From Flavobacterium sp. (lineage in GTDB: Bacteria > Bacteroidota > Bacteroidia > Flavobacteriales > Flavobacteriaceae): a stretch of 64,000 nucleotides of DNA. The position numbers and the translations under genes were made by a program. The notes below the pieces were generated by a model. It saw nothing but the letters and a program-made list of their open reading frames with translations. It was not told the DNA's origin and did not search any database. Positions 43,428 through 51,065 of the stretch are shown in pieces (the stretch's first letter is position 1; each line of letters opens with the position of its first letter). The stretch is taken from the NCBI GenBank assembly GCA_018401995.1, contig JAGYJR010000004.1, forward strand, positions 82,138 to 146,137, read 5' to 3'.

Positions 43428-45479
43428 ATGAAAAAAATAGTATATATCGCAGCCTGTTTATTTTTAACAATAACAATGCAAGCACAAGATAGAAAAATGC
43501 CTCTTCCAGGGCCAGCACCAGCAATCAATATTAATAAACCACAAACTTTCACAATGAAAAATGGTTTAAAAGTGATTGTTGTTGAAAACAATAAATTACC
43601 AAGAGTATCATACACATTAACTTTGGATAATGCACCTTATGCTGAAGGTGACAAAACAGGAGTTTCTAGTTTACTAAGTGCTATGATGGGTAACGGAACG
43701 CAAAGCATTTCCAAAGACGCATTCAATGAAGAAATTGATTTTTTGGGTGCTAACATGAATTTCTGGTCTTCAGGAGCTTCAGCAAGTGGGCTTTCAAGAT
43801 ATTCAAATCGACTGTTAGAATTAATGGCTGAAGGTGCTCTTAAACCACTTTTAGTTCAAGAAGAATTTGACAAAGAAAAAGAAAAAGCAATCGAAGGTTT
43901 AAAAGCTAACGAAAAAAGTGTAACGGCTATTGCTAGTAGAGTTGAAAACGTTTTAACCTATGGGAAAAATCACTACAATGGTGAATTCATGACAGAAGAA
44001 ACATTAAACAACATTTCTTTGGCAGACGTTAAAATGAATTACAACACTTATTTCGTACCAGGAAACGCTTATTTGGTTGTTGTTGGTGATGTGAAATTCA
44101 AAGATGTTAAGAAAAGTGTAGAAAAATTATTTGGCAAGTGGAGAAAAGCTACAGCGCCAAATGTTTCTTACCCAGAACCAAAAGACGTACAATATAGTCA
44201 AATTAATTTTGTTGACGCTTCAAATGCGGTTCAATCTGAAATCGCTTTGGTAAACTTATCTAACTTAAAAATGACAGACAAAGACTATTTTGCAGCTTTA
44301 TTGGCTAACCAAATTCTTGGTGGTGGTGGTGAAGGAAGATTATTCTTAAACTTACGCGAAGCGCACGGTTGGACATACGGTGCTTATTCCTCAATTGGTT
44401 CAGGAAAATACACTACAAAATTCCGCTCAAGTTCTTCTGTTAGAAATACGGTAACGGATAGTGCTGTTGTTGAAATTTTCAACGAACTAAAGAAAATAAA
44501 AACTGAACTAGTTTCTGAAGAAGATTTGAAAAATGCAAAAGCAAAATATGTAGGTAACTTCGTAATGCAAATCGAAAAACCAACAACAATTGCTCGTTAT
44601 GCATTAAACAAATATTCTCAGAACTTACCTGATGATTTCTATGAAAACTACATTAAAAACATCAATGCTGTAACGGCTGAAGATATTAAAAATGCAGCAA
44701 ACAAATATTTCTTAACTGAAAATACAAGAGTAGTGATAACAGGAAAAGCAGCTGATGTATTACCTGCTTTAGAAAAGTTAAGCAAAGATGCTAAATTACC
44801 TATTTTTTATTTTGATAAATTTGGAAATCCTGCTGAAAAACCAGTAGTTAAAAAAGAAATTCCAGCTGGTGTTACTGCACAATCTGTAATCCAAAAACAC
44901 ATTGACAATATTGGTGGAGTTGATGCTTTAAATAAAGTTAAAACTGTTACCATCTTATCTAGCGGAACTGTTCAAGGAACACCTCTTAATATGACTACTA
45001 AAATGGCAAAGGGGAAAATGATGAATGAAATCTCTGCAATGGGAATGAGTGTAATGAAAACTGTTGTAAATGAAAAAACAGGTTACGCAGTTATGCAGGG
45101 TCAACGTCAAGACATCACTGGAGATGATTTAAAAGAAATGCAAACGAGTGCGAATACTTTTAAAGAACTTGCTTTATTAGCTGACAAAAATGCTACTTTA
45201 AAAGGAATCGAGACTATTAAAGATGGTGATGCATATGCAATTGAAAGTGGAAAAGTAACTTATTATTTTGATGTAAAATCAGGGTACAAAGTTGCAGAAG
45301 CTGTTGAAATGGAACAAATGGGCCAAAAAATGAAACAAACCACTTACTATGAAGACTACAAAGAAGTGAAAGGTTTAAAATTCCCATACAAAACTACATT
45401 AAACGTAGGAATGGAAATTGAGTTCATTACTTCAGAAGTTAAAATTAACGAAGGAGTAACAGACGCTGATTTCAACTAG
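43428..45479 (+). CDS. M16-family peptidase-like subunit lacking the zinc motif, with C-terminal extension
   Basis: Protein of 683 residues with a signal peptide (IVYIAACLFLTITMQAQ). The M16 fold is clear (FTMKNGLKVIVVENNKLPRV, GNAYLVVVGDVKFKDVKKSV, LGGGGEGRLFLNLREAHGWT and YGAYSSIGSGKYTTKF), but the HxxEH site is replaced by SSLLSAMMGNGTQ, so it is non-catalytic. Residues ~480-683 are an added domain rich in strands (TVTILSSGTVQGTPLN, YYEDYKEVKGLKFPYK), like an outer-membrane-carrier lipoprotein-type beta sheet. It probably pairs with the active subunit encoded just upstream. Confidence 0.88.
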   Translation: MKKIVYIAACLFLTITMQAQDRKMPLPGPAPAININKPQTFTMKNGLKVIVVENNKLPRVSYTLTLDNAPYAEGDKTGVSSLLSAMMGNGTQSISKDAFNEEIDFLGANMNFWSSGASASGLSRYSNRLLELMAEGALKPLLVQEEFDKEKEKAIEGLKANEKSVTAIASRVENVLTYGKNHYNGEFMTEETLNNISLADVKMNYNTYFVPGNAYLVVVGDVKFKDVKKSVEKLFGKWRKATAPNVSYPEPKDVQYSQINFVDASNAVQSEIALVNLSNLKMTDKDYFAALLANQILGGGGEGRLFLNLREAHGWTYGAYSSIGSGKYTTKFRSSSSVRNTVTDSAVVEIFNELKKIKTELVSEEDLKNAKAKYVGNFVMQIEKPTTIARYALNKYSQNLPDDFYENYIKNINAVTAEDIKNAANKYFLTENTRVVITGKAADVLPALEKLSKDAKLPIFYFDKFGNPAEKPVVKKEIPAGVTAQSVIQKHIDNIGGVDALNKVKTVTILSSGTVQGTPLNMTTKMAKGKMMNEISAMGMSVMKTVVNEKTGYAVMQGQRQDITGDDLKEMQTSANTFKELALLADKNATLKGIETIKDGDAYAIESGKVTYYFDVKSGYKVAEAVEMEQMGQKMKQTTYYEDYKEVKGLKFPYKTTLNVGMEIEFITSEVKINEGVTDADFN

Positions 45480-45498
45480 TCTTCTTATAATTTATATC

Positions 45499-45529
45499 AA
45501 AAGCACTCAAGAAATTGGGTGCTTTTTTT
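45499..45529 (+). terminator. Terminator of the M16 gene pair
   Basis: AAAAGCACTC (45499-45508) pairs with GGGTGCTTTT (45517-45526) with one T-G pair, followed by a T-run. It lies 20 bp past the stop. Confidence 0.8.
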
Positions 45530-46397
45530 ATTTCCTGCTAGAAAAATAAACACCAACTAGAACAATTAGAGCCCCCAAGCCTTGAAGCAAACTCAATGTT
45601 TCATCCATTACAAAAAAACCTAATATAAAAGCAACAACCGGAATAATATAAGTTACCGAAGAAGCAAAAACCGGCGAAGACAATTGAATCAATCGAAAGA
45701 AAAGAATATTTGAAAATCCGGTTCCAACAATACCTAAAACAGCTATAAAACCTAATGAAGTTACTACTTTTTCGTCAGTTGCGATAGCGAAGAAATCACT
45801 AAAATACAAAACTAGCAACGCTGGAAACAACATGATTAAAAAATTTCCTGTGCTAATCGTTAGTGGTTTTAAGTCGGATAAATATTTCTTGATGAAATTT
45901 ACATTGATTCCGTAAAAAAGAGAAGCAATCACAATTAAAATAGCATAATAATAATTTTCAGAAGTATTTCCACCATTTTCAGAAAGCACCAATAAAACAC
46001 AACCAATAAACCCAATAATTACTCCAAAAACTTGTCGTCGTTGCACTGGAATACCAAAAAACAGAATTCCAATTAACAACGTGTTTAAAGGCGTAAGCGA
46101 ATTCAAAATAGAACTCACCGAACCATCAATTTTAGAAAGTGCAATAGCAAACAGATAAACGGGAACAAAAGTGCCAAAAATAGCTGTCAAAGCAATATAT
46201 TTCCATTTATATAACGGAATTTTTGGAATTTCTCTAAAACCAACCAACAACAGAAACAAACCTGCAAAAACAATTCGCAAACTTCCTAATTGGACTGAAT
46301 TTACTCCTTTTAAACCCATTTGCATTAAAATAAAAGAACTTCCCCAAACTGCACCTAGAAAGGCTAAAAGATACCATTTTGTATTGTTGTTTTCCAT
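45528..46397 (-). CDS. EamA/DMT-family membrane transporter
   Basis: Integral membrane protein of 289 residues with about ten helices in two EamA repeats. Features are WYLLAFLGAVWGSSFILMQM at the N terminus, SILNSLTPLNTLLIGILFFG, then the second repeat ending LLQGLGALIVLVGVYFSSRK. The family exports small metabolites such as amino acids or purines; the substrate is not readable. Confidence 0.9.
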   Translation of the reverse strand: MENNNTKWYLLAFLGAVWGSSFILMQMGLKGVNSVQLGSLRIVFAGLFLLLVGFREIPKIPLYKWKYIALTAIFGTFVPVYLFAIALSKIDGSVSSILNSLTPLNTLLIGILFFGIPVQRRQVFGVIIGFIGCVLLVLSENGGNTSENYYYAILIVIASLFYGINVNFIKKYLSDLKPLTISTGNFLIMLFPALLVLYFSDFFAIATDEKVVTSLGFIAVLGIVGTGFSNILFFRLIQLSSPVFASSVTYIIPVVAFILGFFVMDETLSLLQGLGALIVLVGVYFSSRK

Positions 46398-46457
46398 AAC
46401 AAGATTTAAAGCACCAAATTTCAGGTATTATTTTTTAAAAAACCCTTTAATTTTTCT

Positions 46458-46465
46458 TAATTTTG
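46458..46465 (+). promoter_or_regulatory. Putative -7 element for the HMA lipoprotein gene
   Basis: TAATTTTG, 36 nt before the ATG at 46502. Confidence 0.5.
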
Positions 46466-46501
46466 TAAAGCTTAGAAAAAGAGCTATTTAATTATATCAT
46501 T

Positions 46502-46846
46502 ATGAAAAATTTAAAATTTATTGCCATTGCTGCTTTCGCTTTAGGAACATTAGTTTCTTGTAAAAACGAAGCTAAAGAAACAACAGAAAAAACAACCATA
46601 AGCGCCGATGCAGAACTAGCAACAGCCAACTTAACCATCGACGGAATGACGTGCGAAATAGGTTGCGCGAAATTAATTGAAGGCAAATTACAAGGTTTAA
46701 ACGGTGTAAAAGAAGCTAAAGTAGATTTTGAAACCAAAACTGCAAGCATCACTTACGATGTAAGCCAACAAGACATTACTTCATTAACAGCAACAGTAGA
46801 AAAAGCTGGTGGTGGCGAATTGTATAAAGTAGTTGAAAATAAATAA
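46502..46846 (+). CDS. Lipoprotein with a heavy-metal-associated (HMA) domain
   Basis: Protein of 114 residues. Lipobox LGTLVSCKNEA is followed by a short linker and an HMA-type fold (about 40-108): LTIDGMTCEIGCAKLIEGKL, GVKEAKVDFETKTASITYDV. Metal-binding Cys residues are spaced C-x3-C (CEIGC), not the C-x2-C of canonical HMA domains. It may bind copper or another soft metal at the periplasmic face of a membrane. No metal transporter gene is next to it. Confidence 0.85.
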   Translation: MKNLKFIAIAAFALGTLVSCKNEAKETTEKTTISADAELATANLTIDGMTCEIGCAKLIEGKLQGLNGVKEAKVDFETKTASITYDVSQQDITSLTATVEKAGGGELYKVVENK

Positions 46847-46871
46847 ACCGAATTCATTTTCATTATTCAAC

Positions 46872-46930
46872 AACCCGAATTTCACTAATTGACACTAATA
46901 TATTTGGTGTTTACTAGTGGAATTCGTGTT
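46872..46930. repeat. Long inverted repeat between the HMA gene and gldD
   Basis: CGAATTTCACTA (46876-46887) pairs with TAGTGGAATTCG (46915-46926) with one mismatch; the flanks extend the pairing with interruptions. An inner ACAC/GTGT pair lies between. T-rich sequence follows on the plus strand, so it may end the HMA gene. It resembles intergenic repeats of this genus. Confidence 0.6.
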
Positions 46931-46931
46931 T

Positions 46932-47480
46932 TTATTTCCACTCAAAAGATTCCATGATACGGCGAATATCTTCTTTAATGTAACTAGCAGCGGGTAAAAT
47001 AGAATCAAAATTGGGTTTAGCATAGAAATACATGCTACCCGTTAAGAAGTGTTTCGTACTATCGGTTAAATAAAATTGAGAATTTGTAGCTGCATTTCCA
47101 CCCACTTCAGAAAACATTCCATAAACTCTTTTTTCTGAATTTACGAAAGGTTGCACCATAATATCATCAGCTTTTATAGCATGTTCGTAAGTTAATTTTT
47201 GCGCATCACGAAGTAAATTTTCAATATCACCATTTACTTTTTTATAGGTCAAATAAACCGTTGCTTTCATTTTGGGATAATGCAACTCAATAGCACATTC
47301 TTGCTTCGTTTTCGCTTCGGCATTTGTGTTTACATCAAAAGTAAAATTACAATCCGACGCTAATTTTTCATACGTTGGACTAGGATATTCCAAACGCAAT
47401 TGTCCTTTTGGTTTTGGAATAGTTTCATCTCCACAAGAAATCAAAGTCAATGTTAGCAATAAGGCAATTATTTTATGCAT
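46932..47480 (-). CDS. gldD: Gliding motility lipoprotein GldD
   Basis: Lipoprotein of 182 residues with lipobox LLTLTLISCGDE. The mature protein starts PKPKGQLRLEYPSPTYEKL and includes CNFTFDVNTN and a C terminus RRIMESFEW, as in Flavobacterium GldD. GldD is required for gliding and T9SS function in F. johnsoniae; its exact role is open. It follows gldE by 15 bp on the same strand, the order known from Flavobacterium. Confidence 0.9.
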   Translation of the reverse strand: MHKIIALLLTLTLISCGDETIPKPKGQLRLEYPSPTYEKLASDCNFTFDVNTNAEAKTKQECAIELHYPKMKATVYLTYKKVNGDIENLLRDAQKLTYEHAIKADDIMVQPFVNSEKRVYGMFSEVGGNAATNSQFYLTDSTKHFLTGSMYFYAKPNFDSILPAASYIKEDIRRIMESFEWK

Positions 47481-47495
47481 AAGTAAATCTTTACG

Positions 47496-48788
47496 CTACA
47501 ATAACGTAACTTTTATTTGTTTTATTCTCTTTTTGTCTAAACTTTCTACTGTAAATGTAACGTTTGAAAAGACAATCTTTTGATTTTTCTTTGGAAAATT
47601 ACCCGAAATTTCTAAAATAAATCCGGCTAAAGTTTCGGCTTCACCCTTGGCATTTTCCCATTCGTCTTCGTTCACATCCACAATTCTATAGAAATCTTTT
47701 AAGCTCGTTTTTCCTTCGAATAAGTAATTTTTATCGTCAATTTGGGTGAAATTTACACTTTCATCATCAAATTCATCGCTTATATCTCCAACGATTTCTT
47801 CCAAAACATCTTCCAATGATATTAAGCCCGAAGTTCCGCCGTATTCATCAACCACTATGGCCAAATGGTTTTTCATTCCTTGAAATTCCTTTAACAAATT
47901 ATCTAATTTTTTGTTTTCTGGAACAAAAAACGGTTCACGAATGAGCGATTGCCAATCAAATTCTTTATATTCAATATATGGAATCAAATCTTTAATAAAC
48001 AATACGCCTTCAATTTGATCTACATTTTCACGATAAACTGGAATTCGGGAATAGCCTTTTTCAATAATTTTTCTCATTACAACAGCAAATTCTTCCTCAA
48101 TATCTAAAGCAAAAATATCAATTCGCGGACTCATCACTTGGCGTACTTCTGTATTACCGAAAGTTACAATTCCTTCCAAAATCTTTTGTTCTTCTTGAGT
48201 TGTTTCGCCGTCTTGTGTGAGTTCAAGTGCTTGCGATAATTGATCTACAGAAAAATTGGTTCTTTGGGCACTAAATTTCTTTTCTACATATAAAATAAAA
48301 CTGCGCATGGGAAGGGTAATTGGCGACAGTAACTTATCAAGAAGTGTTATTGGGATAACTACCATTTTAGAAAAAGCTAGATTATTTCTATTAGCATAAA
48401 TTTTTGGTAATACTTCACCAAAAAGTAATATAAGAAAAGTAACCACAATAACATCTAACATAAATAAAACCCAAGGAGTTTCAATACTACGAAAGAGTTT
48501 ATCACTTGAAGAAGCAAATACAATTACTATTGCAATATTAATAAAGTTGTTAGCCACTAGAATTGTAGCTAGTAATTTTTTCGGACGTTCTAACAATTTA
48601 GCAACCATATTGCCTTTATTAAAATCAACGTCTAATAAATCGTCTACATCTTTTTGAGAAAGAGAAAAAAGCGCCACTTCTGTTCCTGAGATAAAAGCAG
48701 AACAAAGTAATAACAAAACAACAATTACTAGATTGACTAGCAATTCAAAATCAATACTTTGAAGCAAACTGGAAGGATCTGGATCCAA
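47496..48788 (-). CDS. gldE: Gliding motility protein GldE (CNNM/CBS family)
   Basis: Inner-membrane protein of 430 residues. The N-terminal CNNM domain has LVIVVLLLLCSAFISGTEVA; two CBS domains contain TEVRQVMSPRIDIFALDIEE and HLAIVVDEYGGTSGLISLED; and the C-terminal CorC_HlyC domain ends the protein. GldE supports GldD function in gliding. The paralogue at 16586-17854 has the same architecture, but position next to gldD marks this one as gldE. It lies downstream of ssb on the same strand. Confidence 0.92.
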   Translation of the reverse strand: MDPDPSSLLQSIDFELLVNLVIVVLLLLCSAFISGTEVALFSLSQKDVDDLLDVDFNKGNMVAKLLERPKKLLATILVANNFINIAIVIVFASSSDKLFRSIETPWVLFMLDVIVVTFLILLFGEVLPKIYANRNNLAFSKMVVIPITLLDKLLSPITLPMRSFILYVEKKFSAQRTNFSVDQLSQALELTQDGETTQEEQKILEGIVTFGNTEVRQVMSPRIDIFALDIEEEFAVVMRKIIEKGYSRIPVYRENVDQIEGVLFIKDLIPYIEYKEFDWQSLIREPFFVPENKKLDNLLKEFQGMKNHLAIVVDEYGGTSGLISLEDVLEEIVGDISDEFDDESVNFTQIDDKNYLFEGKTSLKDFYRIVDVNEDEWENAKGEAETLAGFILEISGNFPKKNQKIVFSNVTFTVESLDKKRIKQIKVTLL

Positions 48789-48856
48789 GTTAAAAAAAAT
48801 TAATTAAACAATATAAACTTATCACTCTTTTAAAGTGGCAAATTTAATCTTTTTTG

Positions 48857-49243
48857 TTATTCCGAAGGGTTTGATTTAAAATTTTGATGACTAGCATCAG
48901 TTTCTTTCTTTGTATTTAAGAAAGTGAATTCCGTTACTTGAATCTCGGTAGTATATTTTGTTGTCCCGTCTTCAGCTTGCCACTGGCGCGATTTAATTCG
49001 CCCCTCAATATAAATCTTATCTCCTTTTGATAAGTATTTTTCACAAATTTCAGCGGCTTTATTTCTAACAACAACATTATGCCATTCTGTTGACGTGATT
49101 TTTTCACCAGTCGTTTTATTTATATAAACTTCATTGGTTGCTAAAGGAAATCTTCCTATACAATTACCACCGTCAAAATAATGCATTTTAACTTCATCTC
49201 CTAAATGCCCTATTAAAAGGACTTTGTTTACTGTACCGTTCAT
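48857..49243 (-). CDS. ssb: Single-stranded DNA-binding protein lacking the usual acidic tip
   Basis: OB-fold protein of 128 residues. It starts MNGTVNKVLLIGHLGDEVKM and has STEWHNVVVRNKAAEICEKY, LSKGDKIYIEGRIKSRQW and TTEIQVTEFTFLNTK. The C terminus is KKETDASHQNFKSNPSE, without the acidic DDLPF-type tip that bacterial SSB normally uses to recruit repair proteins. No alternative frame restores it. The gene stands between mutY and gldE and has its own -33/-7 elements, the -33 inside mutY. It may be a secondary paralogue rather than the main replication SSB. Confidence 0.88.
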   Translation of the reverse strand: MNGTVNKVLLIGHLGDEVKMHYFDGGNCIGRFPLATNEVYINKTTGEKITSTEWHNVVVRNKAAEICEKYLSKGDKIYIEGRIKSRQWQAEDGTTKYTTEIQVTEFTFLNTKKETDASHQNFKSNPSE

Positions 49244-49266
49244 GGCGTGTATTAATTTGGTTCATT

Positions 49267-49295
49267 CAAATATACTATTTTTCGGGATATTACAA
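49267..49295 (-). promoter_or_regulatory. Promoter of ssb
   Basis: On the minus strand TTG (49293-49295), an 18-nt spacer and TATATTTG (49267-49274). The -33 element lies inside the end of mutY. The ssb ATG is 24 nt downstream. Confidence 0.6.
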
Positions 49296-50318
49296 GTAAT
49301 TTGCTTCAATAAATTTATGAATTACTATTGGAAAAGGCAACTTCATGATAGTTTCTAATGGTTTTGCAGCTTCAATTTCACTTGAAAATTCCAATTCAAA
49401 AAAACGAATATGCAAATGCTGGTGCGATAATTTATGAACCAATGGCGTTTCATTTTTTAAAACCACCTGTTTGGGATTAAAATCATTTTTGATAGTCTTT
49501 ACCAAACTTTCAAGAGGAACAGCTTGTGGAGTTTCTACCAATATAAATTCGTATAAATTTTTCCAAATTCCATCATGAATTCGTTTTTCTACTACAAAAA
49601 AACCACGAACGTCTTTCAAAATCAAGTAATTGAAATAACGATTTGTGACTTTTGTTTTTTTGGATTTAACAGGCAATTCATTCACTTTATTATTTTGGAA
49701 AGCAAAACAAGAGGTTGCCAAAACACAATTGGAACAATCAGGACTTTTTGGAACACATTGCAAAGCGCCAAACTCCATAATTGCTTGATTAAAAAGAGCT
49801 GCTTTCTTTATTGGTAATAATTCTTTAGCTTTATTTTGGAACGATTTTTTGGTACTCAACAAAGCCGTATCTTCATTCATTCCAAAATACCTAGCCAAAA
49901 CGCGAAACACATTACCATCAACAACAGCAACAGGTTCATTATACGAAAATGAAGCAATTGCAGCTGCAGTATATTCACCAACACCTTTTAATTGCAATAG
50001 TTTTTCATAATTATCTGGAAATTCACCTTTATAATCAAATGCGATTTGTTTGGCTGTTGCATGTAAATTTCTTGCTCGAGAATAATAACCTAAACCTTGC
50101 CAAAGTTTTAAAACTTCTTCTTCCTGCGCTTGAGCCAAATCAAAAACCGTTGGAAATGCATCCATAAACGAATAAAAATAGGGCATTCCTTGAGCCACTC
50201 GCGTTTGTTGAAGCATAATTTCTGACAACCAAATAGCGTATGGATTAGTGGTTTTTCGCCAAGGTAAATCGCGTTTGTTTTGTAAATACCAATTAATTAG
50301 CGAGTTAGAAAAATTCAT
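49290..50318 (-). CDS. mutY: A/G-specific adenine glycosylase MutY
   Basis: Base-excision repair enzyme of 342 residues that removes adenine opposite 8-oxoguanine. Blocks are LPWRKTTNPYAIWLSEIMLQ then QTRVAQG with the catalytic Glu, the helix-hairpin-helix LKGVGEYTAAAIASF, the catalytic Asp in AVVDGNVFRVLARYF, and an Fe-S cluster with C-x6-C-x2-C-x5-C spacing (CVPKSPDCSNCVLATSC). A NUDIX-like C-terminal domain senses the oxidised guanine. The ATG at 50318 is used, and a -7 element sits 18 nt upstream. Confidence 0.95.
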   Translation of the reverse strand: MNFSNSLINWYLQNKRDLPWRKTTNPYAIWLSEIMLQQTRVAQGMPYFYSFMDAFPTVFDLAQAQEEEVLKLWQGLGYYSRARNLHATAKQIAFDYKGEFPDNYEKLLQLKGVGEYTAAAIASFSYNEPVAVVDGNVFRVLARYFGMNEDTALLSTKKSFQNKAKELLPIKKAALFNQAIMEFGALQCVPKSPDCSNCVLATSCFAFQNNKVNELPVKSKKTKVTNRYFNYLILKDVRGFFVVEKRIHDGIWKNLYEFILVETPQAVPLESLVKTIKNDFNPKQVVLKNETPLVHKLSHQHLHIRFFELEFSSEIEAAKPLETIMKLPFPIVIHKFIEANYL

Positions 50319-50336
50319 TTTAGTAGGTTTGAAAAG

Positions 50337-50344
50337 CAAAAATA
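50337..50344 (-). promoter_or_regulatory. Putative -7 element for mutY
   Basis: TATTTTTG on the minus strand, 18 nt before the ATG at 50318. It is divergent from the HU promoter 57 bp away. Confidence 0.5.
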
Positions 50345-50401
50345 TGAGTTTATGAGTTAAAATTTAATTAATTAAGGTTGATAAATTGTTTTTTTAATTC
50401 A

Positions 50402-50409
50402 TATATTTG
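50402..50409 (+). promoter_or_regulatory. Putative -7 element for the HU gene
   Basis: TATATTTG followed by CACTC, close to the tRNA promoter context. GTTG at 50377-50380 is a possible -33 element with a 21-nt spacer. The ATG at 50452 is 42 nt downstream. Confidence 0.55.
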
Positions 50410-50451
50410 CACTCTCAAAAAAATGAACACAAAATATTAATACGAAAGAAA

Positions 50452-50745
50452 ATGACGAAAGCAGATATCGTAGCGAAAATTTCTGAAAAACTAGGTCTTG
50501 AAAAAACTGATGTTCAAGCAACTGTAGAGTCTTTTATGGAAGAAGTAAAAAACTCACTAGAAACTGGAGATAACGTTTACTTAAGAGGATTTGGTAGTTT
50601 TATTATCAAAACAAGAGCGGAAAAAACAGGTAGAAACATTTCAAAAAACACTACTATCAAAATTCCAGCACACAACATTCCTGCTTTTAAACCAGCAAAA
50701 ATATTTGTTGAAAGCGTAAAAACAAAAACAGAAGTAACAGTATAA
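50452..50745 (+). CDS. HU-family histone-like DNA-binding protein
   Basis: Protein of 97 residues of the HU/IHF family. It starts MTKADIVAKISEKLGLEKTD and has NVYLRGFGSFIIKTRAEKTG, then RNISKNTTIKIPAHNIPAFK as the beta-arm with the tip Pro. The protein bends and compacts DNA as a dimer. The ATG at 50452 is used, since the longer frame from 50407 runs through the promoter and lacks family sequence. Confidence 0.93.
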   Translation: MTKADIVAKISEKLGLEKTDVQATVESFMEEVKNSLETGDNVYLRGFGSFIIKTRAEKTGRNISKNTTIKIPAHNIPAFKPAKIFVESVKTKTEVTV

Positions 50746-50774
50746 TTTATTTATTAATCTAAACCAACAACGTT

Positions 50775-50867
50775 ATGCCAAGTGGTAAAAAGAGAAAAAG
50801 ACATAAGGTAGCGACTCACAAACGTAAAAAGAGAGCGAGAGCTAACCGTCACAAAAAGAAAAAGTAG
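50775..50867 (+). CDS. Conserved-looking 30-residue basic protein, possible ribosome-associated
   Basis: A short gene encoding MPSGKKRKRHKVATHKRKKR followed by ARANRHKKKK: more than half of the residues are Lys, Arg or His. It lies 29 bp after the HU stop and ends in a strong terminator hairpin whose stem overlaps its stop. The extreme basic character matches tiny ribosomal or nucleic acid-binding proteins such as bTHX-like peptides, although the sequence does not match Thermus THX. From memory, near-identical short ORFs lie near rng in other Flavobacteriia; this was not checked. It is too short for most ORF callers. Confidence 0.75.
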   Translation: MPSGKKRKRHKVATHKRKKRARANRHKKKK

Positions 50868-50884
50868 TTTAAAACTACTTTTTT
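50859..50884 (+). terminator. Terminator after the 30-residue basic gene
   Basis: AAAAAGTAGTTT pairs perfectly with AAACTACTTTTT around a single A, followed by T. The stem includes the TAG stop codon. Confidence 0.85.
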
Positions 50885-50977
50885 CTTTTTAACGTTCATT
50901 GAAAACAATCAATACTAAGGTATTGATTATCGGGTAAAAACCTGTAAAAAACTAATGTTAAATCCATCTGTGAAAAT

Positions 50978-51042
50978 GTTAGATGATGGGTGTCGGGTGT
51001 TGGATGTTTTTTACATCAGACATCAAGCATCAAGCGTCAAAC
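50978..51042. repeat. Imperfect palindromic repeat upstream of rng
   Basis: Left arm GATGATGGGTGTCGGGTGTT has GATG/TGTT units; the right arm ACATCAGACATCAAGCATCA is its loose reverse complement, separated by a T-run. It occupies the region between the terminator at 50884 and the RNase G start. The long open frame through it is not coding. Confidence 0.5.
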
Positions 51043-51065
51043 AAAAGCAGATAAAAATGTACTGC

